Below are positions 52,184 through 60,969 of a stretch of DNA of 64,000 nucleotides, piece by piece; the first letter of the stretch is position 1, and each line of letters opens with the position of its first letter. Location of the stretch: the NCBI GenBank assembly GCA_964650965.1, contig CAZYYO010000003.1, forward strand, positions 1 to 64,000, read 5' to 3'. Source of the DNA: CAZYYO01 sp964650965 (GTDB lineage: Bacteria > Bacillota > Clostridia > Lachnospirales > Lachnospiraceae). The translations under genes and the position numbers were made by a program. The notes below the pieces were generated by a model, which worked only from the letters and a program-made list of their open reading frames with translations, had not been told where the DNA came from and ran no database searches.

Positions 52184-53298
52184 AGGCGTTAGGAATTATA
52201 TTAGCAGGTGGCAACAGCAGCAAGATGCAGAATCTGTCAGATAAGCGTGCAATCTCAGCAATGCCTGTAGGGGGAAGCTATCGAAGCATTGATTTTGTAT
52301 TAAGTAATATGACCAATTCGCATATTCAGACCGTGGCGGTACTAAGTCAGTATAATGCGCGTTCCCTGAATGAGCACTTAAATTCATCTAAATGGTGGAA
52401 TTTTGGAAGAAAGCAGGGAGGACTGTTTCTATTTACTCCAACGGTTACAGCAGATAACAGCTGGTGGTATCGTGGTACAGCAGATGCAATGTGGCAAAAT
52501 CTTGAGTTCTTAAAGAAGCGTCATGAGCCATATGTTGTAATTGCCAGTGGAGACAGTATCTATAAGCTGGACTTCAATAAGGTGTTAGATTATCATATTG
52601 AGAAGCAGTCAGATATTACCGTAGTATGTGCTAAGACGCCCCAGAAGGATGATGTCCGTAGATTCGGCGTGGTACAGATGGATGGAGAAGGTCTGATTAC
52701 AGATTTTGATGAGAAACCAATGGCTGCAAAATCAGACATTGTATCTACAGGGATATATGTAATCCGTAGGAGAGCTTTGATTGAATTATTAGAGCAGTGT
52801 AATAAGGAGGGAAGATATAATTTCGTAACAGATATCCTGATTCGTTATAAGGGAATGAAGAAGATTTATGGATATCTTATGGATAGTTATTGGAGTAATA
52901 TCGCTACTGTAGATGCTTACTACAACACCAATATGGACTTTCTGAAGGCCGAGGTACGACAGCATTTCTTTAAGGAAGAACCGCCCATTTATTCTAAGGC
53001 ATATGACCTTCCTCCTGCGAAATATAACGTAGGTTCACAGGTGACCAATAGTCTCGTTGCTTCAGGATGCATTGTAAATAGTAAGGTGGAGAATTCGGTA
53101 TTATTTAAAAAAGTATATGTAGGGAATAACAGTGTGATTAAGAATTCTGTCATTCTGACAGGTGCATATATCGGAGATAATGTGGTTGTGGAGAATTGTG
53201 TAGTAGAAAGTCACGAGACACTGGTTAGTGGTACAAGCTACAGAGGAGAAAATGGAATTAAGATTGTTGCAGAGAACAATAATCGCTATGGTGTATAG
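52180..53298 (+). CDS. glgD: Glucose-1-phosphate adenylyltransferase regulatory subunit GlgD
   Basis: The 372-residue protein is homologous to GlgC, but the nucleotide-binding motif reads AGGNSSKMQNL rather than GGQGSRLG. This fits the non-catalytic subunit that Firmicutes pair with GlgC. The C-terminal beta-helix repeats are present (NSVLFKKVYVGNNSVI). The ATGA overlap with glgC means that the two are translated together and form a heteromeric enzyme. Confidence 0.93.
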   Translation: MKALGIILAGGNSSKMQNLSDKRAISAMPVGGSYRSIDFVLSNMTNSHIQTVAVLSQYNARSLNEHLNSSKWWNFGRKQGGLFLFTPTVTADNSWWYRGTADAMWQNLEFLKKRHEPYVVIASGDSIYKLDFNKVLDYHIEKQSDITVVCAKTPQKDDVRRFGVVQMDGEGLITDFDEKPMAAKSDIVSTGIYVIRRRALIELLEQCNKEGRYNFVTDILIRYKGMKKIYGYLMDSYWSNIATVDAYYNTNMDFLKAEVRQHFFKEEPPIYSKAYDLPPAKYNVGSQVTNSLVASGCIVNSKVENSVLFKKVYVGNNSVIKNSVILTGAYIGDNVVVENCVVESHETLVSGTSYRGENGIKIVAENNNRYGV

Positions 53299-53344
53299 TT
53301 AGGAGCTTTCGCAGGAAAGACTGTAAAAAGGGGGATATAGCAAG

Positions 53345-53614
53345 ATGCAGATTACAGATATTCGGATACGAAAAATCGAAAAGGAAGGCAAGATGAAAGC
53401 CGTCGTATCCATTACGATTGATGAGGAATTTGTAGTGCATGATATTAAGATTATTGAAGGGGAAAAGGGGATGTTCATCGCAATGCCAAGCCGTAAGGCA
53501 ACCGATGGAGAATATAAGGATATTGCACATCCTATAAAATCCTCTACAAGAGAGGAATTGCAGAATCTGATTCTTAGAAAATATGAAGAAGAGATTGCAA
53601 AAGAAGAGTCATAA
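53345..53614 (+). CDS. spoVG: Septation protein SpoVG
   Basis: The 89-residue protein matches SpoVG throughout: MQITDIRIRKIEKEGKMKAV, then HDIKIIEGEKGMFIAMPSRK and the HPIKSSTREELQN end. SpoVG is a small RNA/DNA-binding regulator that affects sporulation and septation. It lies 46 bases after glgD and could be read from the same transcript. Its ribosome binding site is AAAGGGGGA. Confidence 0.95.
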   Translation: MQITDIRIRKIEKEGKMKAVVSITIDEEFVVHDIKIIEGEKGMFIAMPSRKATDGEYKDIAHPIKSSTREELQNLILRKYEEEIAKEES

Positions 53615-53627
53615 GCATACAGGTCAT

Positions 53628-53682
53628 ATACAACAGGAGAGGGAGGAATCCGAGATATGGATTCTTCCCTCTCCTGTTGTAT
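53628..53682. terminator. Long hairpin between spoVG and the PH-domain operon
   Basis: Arms 53628-53651 and 53659-53682 pair almost perfectly (ATACAACAGGAGAGGGA with TCCCTCTCCTGTTGTAT, plus GGAATCC with GGATTCT). No long T tract follows on the plus strand. The stem sits between convergent genes and probably stops both transcripts. Confidence 0.7.
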
Positions 53683-55250
53683 TAGTGATAATTTTTCTGC
53701 AGCTGTTCATTCATATATGTGCTGTTACAGCAGGGAATCAACTTCACCTGGTGGGCAGCCGCCGCCAGTAGATAGACAGAACCTCGGGTCAAGCCCCAAT
53801 GCTGTAATAACGTGTTGGTATTCAACTTCACATACTGGATATTCTCATAAGGGAGAATGGTAATATTCCTTCCAAAATATCCGGTGGCTGTGACTAGTGC
53901 CTGAGCACTAAAGCAGGTTCCAGCGGTAATATAATCCAGCCAGCAAAGCGTGATCGAACATCCAATGAGTGCCAAATCAGCAATCAGACTCATCCACCAG
54001 TGAATGTCCGGTAGCGCTATTGCTAGTGCAACGGATGGAAGTATTACCACAAGGCTCCAAATACAAATCTTTACCAGCTTATTCTTCCATACTGCTTTGG
54101 GTTGGGGTTGAATCTCGTTCATTCTCGTCTGAGAGAATTCTGGAAGCAGAAGATTTAGATGTTCTTGTAACTGTTTTCGATTGCATGCCAGAATAATGTA
54201 AGAACCAGCTTCATTTTCCTGGTCGCCCATTCCTACATTTACCACCTCTAGCATATAACGCTTCATCAGGCGGGAGATGAAGGTCTGGTGAATAATCACG
54301 CTACTGATTTTAGATACCGGGATGGTAAAGTCCTGGGTGCGAAGCAGTCCGTAGTGAACATGTAGTTTGTCTCCTTTTCGAGCAACTCGAAAACCATAGT
54401 AGGTGATAAAACCACCAAAGAGACTCTTGATGCAGCTTCCGATGATAAAGATAATTACAATCAGCTGAGAGAGAATTCCTACCGTCCCTCCAGAGAAGGA
54501 ATCGCGGAATTCAGTAAATGCAGCAGCCACACCGGTAATACAGCCAATAAGTATCATGATGGTTGAGATGTTAATAGAACAAAGGCCATGCATGAAAATA
54601 TCTGAGGCAGTAGCAACAATGTCATATTCATTCTGGGGAAGTGACGGTGTGCTATTTGGCGGAACAGTTGTAGTTGCCGTGGTTGCAGTTATCTTAGAAT
54701 TCTGCTGTGTAGACGAAGCGTGTATTTCACCTGGATTTTGCATTTGATTAATATAGGTAAGAAGCTGTGAGCGAAGAGCAATCGCATCTTTCTTACGCAA
54801 CACAATCTTAATATCAGTCTCATTGGCAGTAGATAAACTATTGGTATCTAGCTTCACCTTGCAGGTGCCAATTATTTTCTCAAATAGATTCTGCTCGGTA
54901 TTTACATTAGACAGGTTCTTAATGCCAATGGTGTTTTTAGAATGCATAATGGTGTTGCGTTCCATGATAATTGCAGTATCGGTGATGGTAATCCAGGTCC
55001 GAGACCAGATCACAGATTGAATGATAATCACCAGTGCAAAAACCAGAAAAATCACGATAAATCCAATCAAGGCAGATAATAAGCTGTCTAAAGAACCGTT
55101 AGAGATAGATTCCTGCAGGTCATTAATGCTATCTAACAATTCTGCCAGTTCTTTTATATTTTGAATTCCAATAAAAAAGATGATAACAAGGAAACCTACC
55201 AGATTTTCAAAGACCACACTATAGTGGTTACGAAATTTTCTTTCTTCCAC
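53682..55250 (-). CDS. PH-domain membrane protein (YdbT-like)
   Basis: The 522-residue protein has several membrane segments and three regions of the bPH_2 type, for example TITDTAIIMERNTIMHSKNTI, DKLHVHYGLLRTQDFTIPVS and ATGYFGRNITILPYENIQYV. It matches YdbT in layout. A Gln/Thr/Pro-rich loop of about 60 residues lies near 165-215. It starts 2 bases after the YdbS-like gene, and the pair forms a membrane complex of unknown function. In Bacillus, YdbST has been linked to resistance against a secreted antimicrobial peptide. Confidence 0.8.
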   Translation of the reverse strand: MEERKFRNHYSVVFENLVGFLVIIFFIGIQNIKELAELLDSINDLQESISNGSLDSLLSALIGFIVIFLVFALVIIIQSVIWSRTWITITDTAIIMERNTIMHSKNTIGIKNLSNVNTEQNLFEKIIGTCKVKLDTNSLSTANETDIKIVLRKKDAIALRSQLLTYINQMQNPGEIHASSTQQNSKITATTATTTVPPNSTPSLPQNEYDIVATASDIFMHGLCSINISTIMILIGCITGVAAAFTEFRDSFSGGTVGILSQLIVIIFIIGSCIKSLFGGFITYYGFRVARKGDKLHVHYGLLRTQDFTIPVSKISSVIIHQTFISRLMKRYMLEVVNVGMGDQENEAGSYIILACNRKQLQEHLNLLLPEFSQTRMNEIQPQPKAVWKNKLVKICIWSLVVILPSVALAIALPDIHWWMSLIADLALIGCSITLCWLDYITAGTCFSAQALVTATGYFGRNITILPYENIQYVKLNTNTLLQHWGLTRGSVYLLAAAAHQVKLIPCCNSTYMNEQLQKNYH

Positions 55251-55252
55251 GT

Positions 55253-55741
55253 CTAGTCCTCCCTGGTCTGTGAATCACGCTGTTCAACAATAATCTGATT
55301 AATACGATGCTGCAGGTTCATAGCGATTTGGTCAGCTACTTCATCCTCCAGGAATCGAATGGTAACAGCCCCACCTGCCGTAGTAACAATTACCTTGGAC
55401 AATCCAAACATTCGGTCAATGGGACCACGAATGGTCTGAATCTTATGTAGGCGTTCAATTGGTACAATGTTTCGTTCAATAAAGAAGAACCCCTCCTTAA
55501 TGTCGATACATTCGTCTGTAATACAATATTGATAGCGGCAATAACGGATGTACGGGATGATGATGAGATCTAAGGCACAAAGAATAAGAGCAATATATCC
55601 AATTACTTTCGCCCATTCCCAGCTGTCTGGAATGGCGAATTTCAACAATAATATTACAATGGCTCCTACAATAACATCTGCGATTCCGCTGGCTACATAC
55701 ATACAGCCAATAGCTTTTTTGCTAGGTCGTTCATATTTCAT
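55253..55741 (-). CDS. PH-domain membrane protein (YdbS-like)
   Basis: A 162-residue protein with two membrane helices (about 12-34 and 43-62) and a bPH_2 domain (YCITDECIDIKEGFFFIERNIVPIERLHKIQ). The GFFFIERNIVPIERLHKIQ core is characteristic of YdbS. It is the middle gene of a three-gene unit, and its partner YdbT follows directly. Confidence 0.85.
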   Translation of the reverse strand: MKYERPSKKAIGCMYVASGIADVIVGAIVILLLKFAIPDSWEWAKVIGYIALILCALDLIIIPYIRYCRYQYCITDECIDIKEGFFFIERNIVPIERLHKIQTIRGPIDRMFGLSKVIVTTAGGAVTIRFLEDEVADQIAMNLQHRINQIIVEQRDSQTRED

Positions 55742-55758
55742 AAATGATGTTCTCCTTT

Positions 55759-56172
55759 TTATATAACTTTCCGTCCGGTGAAACGAATCCGTGGATTAAC
55801 CTTCTGCAATGCAAGAAACAATCCCTTCTTATCATATACAGAACACATATAATCACTTCCTGTGGTGCAAATCATAATCCGGTCTAGGGATAAAGCTCCG
55901 CTGGCAATGGGATTATAGGTGGGGTATACTTCGCGAATCTTTGATATCTTAACTTCCTCTTTACTAAAGCCCAGATAAATTGTCATGATATCATCCCGAA
56001 TCATAATATAGTTTCGAATGAGCATAGGAATGAAAATCAAATCGATTACAATGGTAACAAGAAGCATAATTACCAGCCCTTCTCGGTCAAATAGCATGGT
56101 ATATACCAGCATACCATTTAAAAAGAGAATCAGTGCATAGAACCATAGACCAACCTTCCCTTTGAATTTCAT
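55759..56172 (-). CDS. PH-like domain membrane protein
   Basis: The 137-residue protein has two N-terminal membrane helices (about 9-26 and 31-52), then a PH-like beta domain (IRDDIMTIYLGFSKEEVKIS, ASGALSLDRIMICTT). This layout resembles bPH_6 proteins such as YyaB and the bacteriocin-immunity protein SunI. It is the first gene of the operon with the YdbS and YdbT homologues, so all three PH proteins probably act together at the membrane. Confidence 0.72.
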   Translation of the reverse strand: MKFKGKVGLWFYALILFLNGMLVYTMLFDREGLVIMLLVTIVIDLIFIPMLIRNYIMIRDDIMTIYLGFSKEEVKISKIREVYPTYNPIASGALSLDRIMICTTGSDYMCSVYDKKGLFLALQKVNPRIRFTGRKVI

Positions 56173-56317
56173 AGAAGCACTTCCTTTCCATTAATAATTA
56201 CCAAAAGAAAAATCTTGTGGAAAATTCATTCTTATTTTATCAGACATAGTGGGAGATTACCAGAGCAATTCATAGAGAACAAATATGAAAAAACGAACTT
56301 GCATTTTGATTGGAAAC

Positions 56318-56332
56318 ATGATACGGTATCAT
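56318..56332. promoter_or_regulatory. Perfect palindrome upstream of the PucR gene
   Basis: ATGATACGGTATCAT is a perfect 15-base palindrome, 85 bases before the PucR start. It may be an operator, but no clear promoter pair overlaps it. Confidence 0.4.
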
Positions 56333-56374
56333 ACAAATAAAACGAACACAAATTCTAATTATAATGAAGCAATG

Positions 56375-56405
56375 GAGCTTCCCTTAGCGGGGAAGCTCTT
56401 TTTTT
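56375..56405 (+). terminator. Terminator hairpin in the PucR leader
   Basis: GAGCTTCCC and GGGAAGCTC are perfect 9-base arms around a 6-base loop, followed by seven T. The T tract ends at the AGGAG ribosome binding site of the PucR gene. No plus-strand gene ends just upstream, so this looks like an attenuator rather than an ordinary gene-end terminator. Confidence 0.7.
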
Positions 56406-56416
56406 AGGAGAAATGG

Positions 56417-57589
56417 ATGGCAATCACCTTAGAACAATTAATTGTTAATTTCAAAGAGACAGAGAACATGACATTGGTTGCAGGAGAAAAAGGACTGTCT
56501 AAGCTTGTTCGCTGGGTCCATATGGTGGAGGGGAGCAGCAGCACGGCCTTTCTGGAAGGGAACGAAGTAGTCTTTACGACAGGAATCGGAGCACCTACTC
56601 CAGAGACATTGTTAGAGCTGGTGCAGCAGGTATGTCAGCAGAATGCAACAGGAATTGTCTTAAACATTGGACCCTATATTTCAGAAGTTTCCGCTGCCAT
56701 TATTGATTATGCCAATCAGCAGAATTTTCCTGTTTTCACTGTACCTTGGGATGTGCATATGGCAGTATTGATGCAGAAATTTTCCAGGCAGCTGCACCTG
56801 GATGAACAGAAATCCATGGAATTGGAGGTTGCCTTTAAGAACAGTATTCTCTATGAGAAGCATGTGGAAATGTATGAACCAGTACTTATCAATTATGGAT
56901 ATAAGGAGAACTGGGCTTATGATGTGCTTGCAGTAGATATTCGGGATAAGCAATTTCTTACACCAAAGCCAGACAAAGTGGAGAAAATATTATTGCTTTC
57001 CAGAGAACAGCTTCATGGGAGAAACAATCCGGTGGAAGTATTATATTGGAATGAGGAATTTATATTTATTTTCTCCAATTCTCACGAAAGAGACATTGGG
57101 GAGAAGATGAAGAGGCTCTTAACCCTGATTGAAGAAAGCATTTTAAGGGATGGATTTTTCTTTGCAGGAACAGGACATACAGCAAATGGAATGAGTCGGA
57201 TTGGAAGAAGCTATCAGCAGGCACATCAGGTGAAGGAGCTGCAGAAACGAAGAAATCGTAGAAATGAATTGATGTACTATGACAATTTGGGGTTATACAA
57301 GCTGCTAATGGAATTAAACAGCAGGGATGCTTTGGATGCCTATGTAGATGAAATGCTGGGAGATATAGAACGGTTCGATCGGGTGAATCTTACAGACCAT
57401 CTGTATTTTCTTAAGGAATATTTTCGCCTGGAATGCAGTGTAATGGACACAGCAGCCAAGTTGAATATGCATCGTAATACGGTAACCTATCGTATCCATA
57501 AGATTGAAGAAATCACACATAAGTCCTTGTCAGAACCAATGACCAGAACGGAGCTTATGGTAGCATTTATGGCAAAGGAATTAATATAG
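56417..57589 (+). CDS. PucR-family transcriptional regulator
   Basis: The 390-residue protein has the PucR N-terminal domain (about 8-125, GEKGLSKLVRWVHMVE), a GGDEF-like middle part and the C-terminal HTH_30 (MDTAAKLNMHRNTVTYRIHKIEEI). Such regulators usually activate purine, amino-acid or other nitrogen catabolism genes next to them. It heads a run of seven same-strand genes. The ATG at 56417 is 6 bases from AGGAG. A terminator-like hairpin just before it suggests that its own expression is attenuated. Confidence 0.88.
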   Translation: MAITLEQLIVNFKETENMTLVAGEKGLSKLVRWVHMVEGSSSTAFLEGNEVVFTTGIGAPTPETLLELVQQVCQQNATGIVLNIGPYISEVSAAIIDYANQQNFPVFTVPWDVHMAVLMQKFSRQLHLDEQKSMELEVAFKNSILYEKHVEMYEPVLINYGYKENWAYDVLAVDIRDKQFLTPKPDKVEKILLLSREQLHGRNNPVEVLYWNEEFIFIFSNSHERDIGEKMKRLLTLIEESILRDGFFFAGTGHTANGMSRIGRSYQQAHQVKELQKRRNRRNELMYYDNLGLYKLLMELNSRDALDAYVDEMLGDIERFDRVNLTDHLYFLKEYFRLECSVMDTAAKLNMHRNTVTYRIHKIEEITHKSLSEPMTRTELMVAFMAKELI

Positions 57590-57610
57590 TAGAAAGACGA
57601 GGGAATATGT

Positions 57611-58330
57611 ATGAGTGAGATAATACAGGAAATATTGTTTCAGATGGTTCTTTTTATAACCAATACCATTCAAACCATCACGGGATTTGCCGGCACGCTG
57701 CTTGCCATGCCATTTTCCATTCGACTGGTTGGAGTGGAACAGGCGAAAGCTGTATTAAATATATTCACATTGGTGGCCTGCCTTATTATTACCTTGCAAA
57801 ATCTGAAATATTTGAAGATAAAATCGCTCCTTAAAATGGTGGGAGGAATGTTTCTAGGGATGCTGTTGGGCATCTATCTCTTTCAGATTTTACCAATGAA
57901 TCTGCTGCTGAAATTGTATGCCATATTAATTATTCTGGTTGCTGTAAGTAAAATGTTCGGGAAGAAAAATCGGAAGCTCCCGGAATGGATGATGCTTTTT
58001 ATTTTGTTGGCAGCAGGAATTATTCATGGCATGTTCCTTTCTGGAGGAGCCCTTTTAGTGGTGTATGCAGTTACGGAACTGAAGGATAAGAATGAATTTC
58101 GTGCAACCATTGCGCCTGTATGGGTGATATTAAATGGAATGCTGATATTCTCCCATTACCAATTAGGATATTATACCCCAAAGACCATAATGTCTATTGG
58201 CATTAGTATGATTCCCCTGGCCTTATCCATACTGCTGGGCAATCTTTTGTATAGGAAGCTAAATCAGAAGCAATTCCTTATGATGACCTATATTCTCTTA
58301 CTCATTGCAGGAGGTTCCCTGCTGATATAG
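57611..58330 (+). CDS. TSUP/TauE-SafE family permease
   Basis: A 239-residue protein with about seven membrane segments and the two TauE-type repeats: TIQTITGFAGTLLAMP (about 18-33) and GIIHGMFLSGGALLVVYAV (about 136-154). The family exports sulfite, sulfoacetate or related organic anions, and others import organic acids. It lies 21 bases after the PucR gene. Placed before an omega-aminotransferase and an alcohol dehydrogenase, it may export the reduced end product. Confidence 0.78.
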   Translation: MSEIIQEILFQMVLFITNTIQTITGFAGTLLAMPFSIRLVGVEQAKAVLNIFTLVACLIITLQNLKYLKIKSLLKMVGGMFLGMLLGIYLFQILPMNLLLKLYAILIILVAVSKMFGKKNRKLPEWMMLFILLAAGIIHGMFLSGGALLVVYAVTELKDKNEFRATIAPVWVILNGMLIFSHYQLGYYTPKTIMSIGISMIPLALSILLGNLLYRKLNQKQFLMMTYILLLIAGGSLLI

Positions 58331-58332
58331 GA

Positions 58333-58399
58333 ATTGTGCATATGCACAATGAAGTTTGGACTTGTGAATCTTGCAGCTTTATTTTCATTTCGATATAGT
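58333..58399 (+). promoter_or_regulatory. Palindrome plus promoter of the aminotransferase operon
   Basis: ATTGTGCATATGCACAAT (58333-58350) is a perfect 18-base palindrome. TTGCAG (58371-58376) and TATAGT (58394-58399) with a 17-base spacer form a promoter. The palindrome is centred about 65 bases before the expected transcript start, a normal place for an activator such as the PucR protein encoded upstream. Confidence 0.6.
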
Positions 58400-58420
58400 A
58401 ACAGCATAAACGAGAGACAA

Positions 58421-58459
58421 AGGCGTCAGTAATCCCAGAAAGGATTGCTGGCGCCTTTT
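58421..58459 (+). terminator. Terminator-like hairpin in the aminotransferase leader
   Basis: AGGCGTCAGTAATCC pairs with GGATTGCTGGCGCCT (G-U pairs included), followed by TTTT. It lies between the promoter at 58371-58399 and the start codon at 58483. It could terminate read-through from the permease gene, or act as an attenuator for the transcript starting at about 58406. Confidence 0.6.
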
Positions 58460-58482
58460 CCAATTGAAAGGAGATTATTCAT

Positions 58483-59829
58483 ATGAGTTACACAGGAAAA
58501 GAAATCGCAGATATGCAGAAGAAATACGTGATGCAGTCATGGAGTAAGTCGGGGGTGGATGCACTTCCCATCGAAAAGGCAGAGGGAATTTATTTCTATG
58601 ACTATGATGGAAAAAAATATGCAGATATGTCATCCCTTCTGGTTTGTTCTAATCTGGGACATCAGAACAAGGAAATTGTAGAGGCAATCAAAGCACAGGC
58701 AGATAAAATGTGCTTCATGGCACCAGCCTATGCGTCAGAGCCAAAATCCATTCTTGCAAAAATGCTGGTAGAGGCTGCAGGAGCAGATACCTATAAGCGC
58801 GTATTCTTCACGAATGGTGGAGCAGAATCCAATGAAAATGCTATTAAGATGGCAAGAATGGTTACAGGAAGAACGAAGATTTTCTCCTGTTACCGTAGCT
58901 ATCATGGAGCAACCTTAGGAGCCTCTAATGCATCTGGAGACTGGAGAAGATTTGCAGCAGAGGTTGGCGGAGCCAATGGCTTCGTAAAATTTATGAATCC
59001 TCACATGTATCAGGATGGATATACCAGAGGCGTGGATGATGCTGAGTGTACCAGAAAAGCCATTGCAGATTTAGACCTGCAGCTTCGTTATGAAGGCACA
59101 GAAAATGTGGCAGCTATCCTGATGGAAAGTATTGTTGGAGCCAATGGTGTGATTCTCCCTCCGGATGGCTATATGGAAGCGGTATATGAGCTGTGCCAGA
59201 AATATGGCATTCTTCTGATCTGTGATGAGGTTATGGCAGGCTTTGGAAGAACCGGCAAGATGTTTGCATGGCAAAACTATCAGATCAAACCAGATATTAT
59301 TACCTTTGCGAAGGGTGTTACCTGTGGTTATGTTCAGCTGGGTGGCTGTATTGTAAATGAGAAGGTGGCTGCTTATTTCGAGAATAATGTGCTCCAGTGT
59401 GGCTTGACTTATTCGGGACATACCTTAGCATGTGCAGCAGGAATTGCTTCTATGCAGTATTATCTAGATCATGATATCTGTGGTCATGTAAAGGAAATGG
59501 AGAAAATCCTGGATGCCTTCTTAAAAAAGATGGTAGACAAGCATCTATGCGTTGGAGAATCCAGATGCATTGGATTGTTCTCGGCCCTGGAGATTGTGAA
59601 GGATAAGGAAAAGAGAATTCCTATGCAGGAATATGGAGAGCATGGACCTGTTATGCCATTTATTATGGGTGAACTGAAAAAACGGGGATTTTCCACCTTT
59701 GGAAGAGAGAACAATGTAAATATTTGTCCACCACTGATTATTACCAAGGAAGAATTAGAAGAGTATCTTCCAATTCTTGATGAAGTACTTTCTCTGGTAG
59801 ATGAGAAGATTGCAAAGCATGAGGTATAG
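58483..59829 (+). CDS. Class III omega-aminotransferase (possibly taurine or beta-alanine type)
   Basis: The 448-residue PLP enzyme has FYDYDGKKYADMSSL (about 31-45), TNGGAESNENAIKMAR (about 109-124), Asp248 in LICDEVMAGFGRTG and the Schiff-base Lys277 in ITFAKGVTCGY. The N-terminal KKYVMQSWSKSG resembles taurine:2-oxoglutarate aminotransferases. The next gene is an iron alcohol dehydrogenase and the previous one a TauE-type permease, a combination known from taurine deamination to isethionate. Beta-alanine, GABA and related omega-amino acids are equally possible on motif evidence. The start is 10 bases after AAAGGAG. Confidence 0.82.
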   Translation: MSYTGKEIADMQKKYVMQSWSKSGVDALPIEKAEGIYFYDYDGKKYADMSSLLVCSNLGHQNKEIVEAIKAQADKMCFMAPAYASEPKSILAKMLVEAAGADTYKRVFFTNGGAESNENAIKMARMVTGRTKIFSCYRSYHGATLGASNASGDWRRFAAEVGGANGFVKFMNPHMYQDGYTRGVDDAECTRKAIADLDLQLRYEGTENVAAILMESIVGANGVILPPDGYMEAVYELCQKYGILLICDEVMAGFGRTGKMFAWQNYQIKPDIITFAKGVTCGYVQLGGCIVNEKVAAYFENNVLQCGLTYSGHTLACAAGIASMQYYLDHDICGHVKEMEKILDAFLKKMVDKHLCVGESRCIGLFSALEIVKDKEKRIPMQEYGEHGPVMPFIMGELKKRGFSTFGRENNVNICPPLIITKEELEEYLPILDEVLSLVDEKIAKHEV

Positions 59830-59838
59830 GAGGTTACT

Positions 59839-60957
59839 ATGAACTGGGAATATTTGCAGCCGGTTACCATTCATTTTGGAAATGGAACAATAAAAGAATT
59901 GACAAAAATAGCAAAGGGTTTGCGTGGAACCAAGGGACTTCTGGTAAGTGATCCCTTTTTCCTGCAAAGCGGACTGGCAGATAAGATTGTTACAGACAGC
60001 CAAGGCCTCATTGCAGGCATATATGGGGAGGTATCTCCCAATCCGGATGTTACAGAGGTGGATGCCTGTGCCAATGAGATTCGAAAGAAACAATACGATT
60101 TCCTAATTGCATTAGGGGGAGGCAGTGCCTTAGATTGTGCTAAAGCGGCAGGAAGCATTTGTATGGTTGATGAATCGATTCGCGCATACCATGGAACAGG
60201 AAAGGCAATGCCACAGGATCATTTACCATTGATTGCAGTACCTACAACTGCCGGAACAGGAAGCGAGGTTACCTGCGTTTCAGTGCTTACAGATCACGCC
60301 AATGGCAAGAAATCACCTATTGTATCCAATGGATTTTATCCCAAAGCCGCCATTATTGATCCGGAATTAACCTATTCCATGCCACCTAAGGTGACAGCAA
60401 GCACAGGAATTGATGTTTTGTGTCATGCCATGGAAGGCTTCTGGAGTAAGGGCCATCAGCCAATCTGTGATGCACTGGCACTTCATGCCAGCAAGTTGGT
60501 ATTTGCTTATTTAAAGAGAGCTTATGAAAATGGAACAGATGCCGTGGCAAGAGAGAAAATGGCAGAGGCTTCCGTCATTGCAGGAATGGCATTTACCCTT
60601 CCAAAAACCACAGCAAGCCATGCCTGCTCCTTTCCGTTAACCAACCTGCTACATATTCCTCACGGAGAAGCCTGTGGCTTAACCTTAGATTATTTCGCTC
60701 GTATTAATGCCAAGGCAGAGGATGGAAGATTAGAGGGATTTGCACAGGAGCTGGGCTTTGTAGATGTTGAGCAGATGGCGGATGCCATTTATCAGTTGAA
60801 GCAGCAGCTGGGATTACGATGTGATTTGAAGGATTTGCAACTTGATGATGATATGATTGGTGAACTTGTACGAATCAGTCGTCATCCGAATCTCTATAAC
60901 AATCCAGTAGATATTACAGATGAAATGCTGCTGGAGATGTATACCACATATCGATAA
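59839..60957 (+). CDS. Iron-containing alcohol dehydrogenase
   Basis: The 372-residue protein has the group III alcohol dehydrogenase motifs GGGSALDCAKAA (NAD binding, about 94-105) and PTTAGTGSEVT (about 135-145). The metal ligands are Asp192, His196, His261 and His275, with spacing like that of FucO. It probably reduces the aldehyde made by the aminotransferase 9 bases upstream, for example sulfoacetaldehyde or malonate semialdehyde. AGGAGG precedes the start. It is about the usual length. Confidence 0.88.
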   Translation: MNWEYLQPVTIHFGNGTIKELTKIAKGLRGTKGLLVSDPFFLQSGLADKIVTDSQGLIAGIYGEVSPNPDVTEVDACANEIRKKQYDFLIALGGGSALDCAKAAGSICMVDESIRAYHGTGKAMPQDHLPLIAVPTTAGTGSEVTCVSVLTDHANGKKSPIVSNGFYPKAAIIDPELTYSMPPKVTASTGIDVLCHAMEGFWSKGHQPICDALALHASKLVFAYLKRAYENGTDAVAREKMAEASVIAGMAFTLPKTTASHACSFPLTNLLHIPHGEACGLTLDYFARINAKAEDGRLEGFAQELGFVDVEQMADAIYQLKQQLGLRCDLKDLQLDDDMIGELVRISRHPNLYNNPVDITDEMLLEMYTTYR

Positions 60958-60969
60958 GGAGGATAAATC

